64,000 nucleotides of DNA from G963556115 sp963667375 (GTDB taxonomy: Bacteria > Planctomycetota > SZUA-567): the NCBI GenBank assembly GCA_963667375.1, contig OY763323.1, forward strand, positions 1,860,001 through 1,924,000. Reading direction: 5' to 3'. This document shows positions 63,266 to 64,000 of the stretch, piece by piece; position 1 is the first letter of the stretch; every line of letters starts with the position of its first letter. The notes below the pieces were generated by a model. That model did no database searches, was not told the DNA's origin, and saw only the letters and a list, made by a program, of their open reading frames with translations. Made by a program: the position numbers and the translations under genes.

Positions 63266-63309
63266 GATAGTAACATATTGATATATAATAAGATATGGGT
63301 TTGCTGTGC

Positions 63310-63334
63310 TGCGCAAAAGTTGCGCAGTGCGCAA
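63310..63334. promoter_or_regulatory. Triple palindromic activator site for the NtrC-type regulator
   Basis: Three half-sites in alternating orientation, TGCGCAA-N3-TTGCGCA-N1-TGCGCAA, form two overlapping perfect palindromes (63310-63326 and 63320-63334). Their centre is about 80 bases upstream of the predicted sigma-54 start, the usual enhancer distance. The ZraR-like protein is the obvious candidate to bind. Confidence 0.75.
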
Positions 63335-64000
63335 GATTTGTTTTAAGTTTTAATGGATATTACACAAAAACGGAGAATACTGCTGATTATTGCGGTAACT
63401 GGTGGAATTTTAACCAAGCATTTAAAAAACCAAAGGTGCGCATTAAAAATTCTTTTTATCATGGAATATAGAAAACATTTATCTTGCGTAATGTCTATGG
63501 AGATCAATGTATTACTATTACTTTATTCTTCACTATTAATATGTTTTTTTTGTGTCTATAAATATTTTTTCTAAATTATCAGATTAAGCGCTCTTTTCTT
63601 TGATACCAGGTGAATACTTTCTTGTGTTTGAATTGATAGACTACATTAAAAACATTACATAATTATATTTGACTGTAAATAGTCGTCAGATATTATTATA
63701 AGTTGAATTCTGATAGTTAATAATTATAGAAGGTTTTTTAGATAAGCAATTATTAGTTGTGTGATAAGTTAATATAGAGCGTTTTGTTTTGTTATGAAAT
63801 AATAATAGGTGTATTTATAATATTTCGGTAAAGCCAGATTGGGTAAGCCCAAGCCGCTTTTATATTTAATAGTTGTGTTATTGTAAGATTTATACTAAGT
63901 TTATTATTTTCTTTTTGTAAAAACCAATTTGACTGGTTATTATCTGCGTATTCTGCAAAAATGAAAGCAGTTTGCTTGAGGGATTATCCGCCAAAATTAA
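63335..64000. other. AT-rich region, no gene supported
   Basis: About 660 bases with very high AT content. A 73-codon frame at 63353-63574 has no ribosome site and no family pattern. Nothing else is supported up to the window end. Confidence 0.5.

Noticed and set aside
63353..63574. 73-codon frame right of the sigma-54 enhancer sites
   Set aside because: No ribosome site or recognisable product. The enhancer and promoter point the other way.
1..64000. CRISPR arrays, insertion sequences, prophage, tRNA or rRNA genes
   Set aside because: No regular direct-repeat array, transposase, phage structural gene or tRNA cloverleaf could be seen. The autotransporter repeats are coding.

Overview
The window looks like chromosomal DNA from a Gram-negative bacterium of medium-low G+C content. 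Supporting genes are an outer-membrane autotransporter, a periplasmic alpha-2-macroglobulin paired with PBP1C, several Sec-exported repeat proteins, and a sigma-54 two-component system with a periplasmic metal-type protein. The mix of many SEL1, ankyrin and TPR proteins, a stand-alone FapA/DUF342 protein, flotillin plus NfeD, and an autotransporter suggests the Planctomycetota-Verrucomicrobiota-Lentisphaerota group, perhaps Lentisphaerota. That is an inference from gene content; there is no rRNA or other marker here. GTG and TTG starts are common. I see no tRNA, rRNA, IS element, prophage or CRISPR array.

Layout. 1-2.9 kb: the end of an unknown gene, a terminator, a polytopic membrane protein, and a convergent histidine kinase/OmpR-type regulator pair. 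3-14.5 kb: an exported SEL1 protein, a SulP anion transporter, FapA/DUF342, a large hybrid kinase, a broken SEL1 gene and an MFS transporter. 14.5-18.5 kb, minus strand: NfeD-like, flotillin, an unrecognised PH-like protein and a DUF89 protein. 18.9-24.8 kb: two tandem SEL1 genes, each tail-to-tail with the 3' end of a large unknown gene. Only one copy of that gene is full length (894 aa).

25.3-33 kb: the alpha-2-macroglobulin/PBP1C operon. 33-37.8 kb: an ankyrin protein facing an operon for an exported coiled-coil/Ig-like protein and a TPR protein. 38-49.4 kb: an EamA exporter and LysR regulator, then a redox/stress cluster (YqhD-like dehydrogenase, cupins, carboxymuconolactone decarboxylase-like protein, hydrolase, two flavoproteins, cyclophilin-like proteins) with a divergent YqhC-like AraC regulator. 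50-56 kb: an autotransporter, an exported adenosine-deaminase-like protein and a UPF0303 protein. 57.9-59.5 kb: an FGGY kinase. 60-63.2 kb: a ZraSR-like system with its sigma-54 promoter and palindromic activator sites.

The best candidate for something undescribed is 18.9-24.8 kb. A 1.7-kb unit, holding a SEL1 gene plus the convergent C-terminal module of the 894-aa protein, is tandemly repeated with a period of 1893 bp. The flanks are nearly identical, while the module tip and the middle of the SEL1 gene have diverged. This is how orphan C-terminal-tip/partner modules of polymorphic toxin systems are arranged. A third SEL1 gene at 11.6 kb is broken by two single-base losses in A-runs. The second strong signal is the complete regulatory geometry at 63.2-63.3 kb: a -24/-12 promoter and three overlapping TGCGCAA sites about 80 bp upstream of the predicted transcription start.
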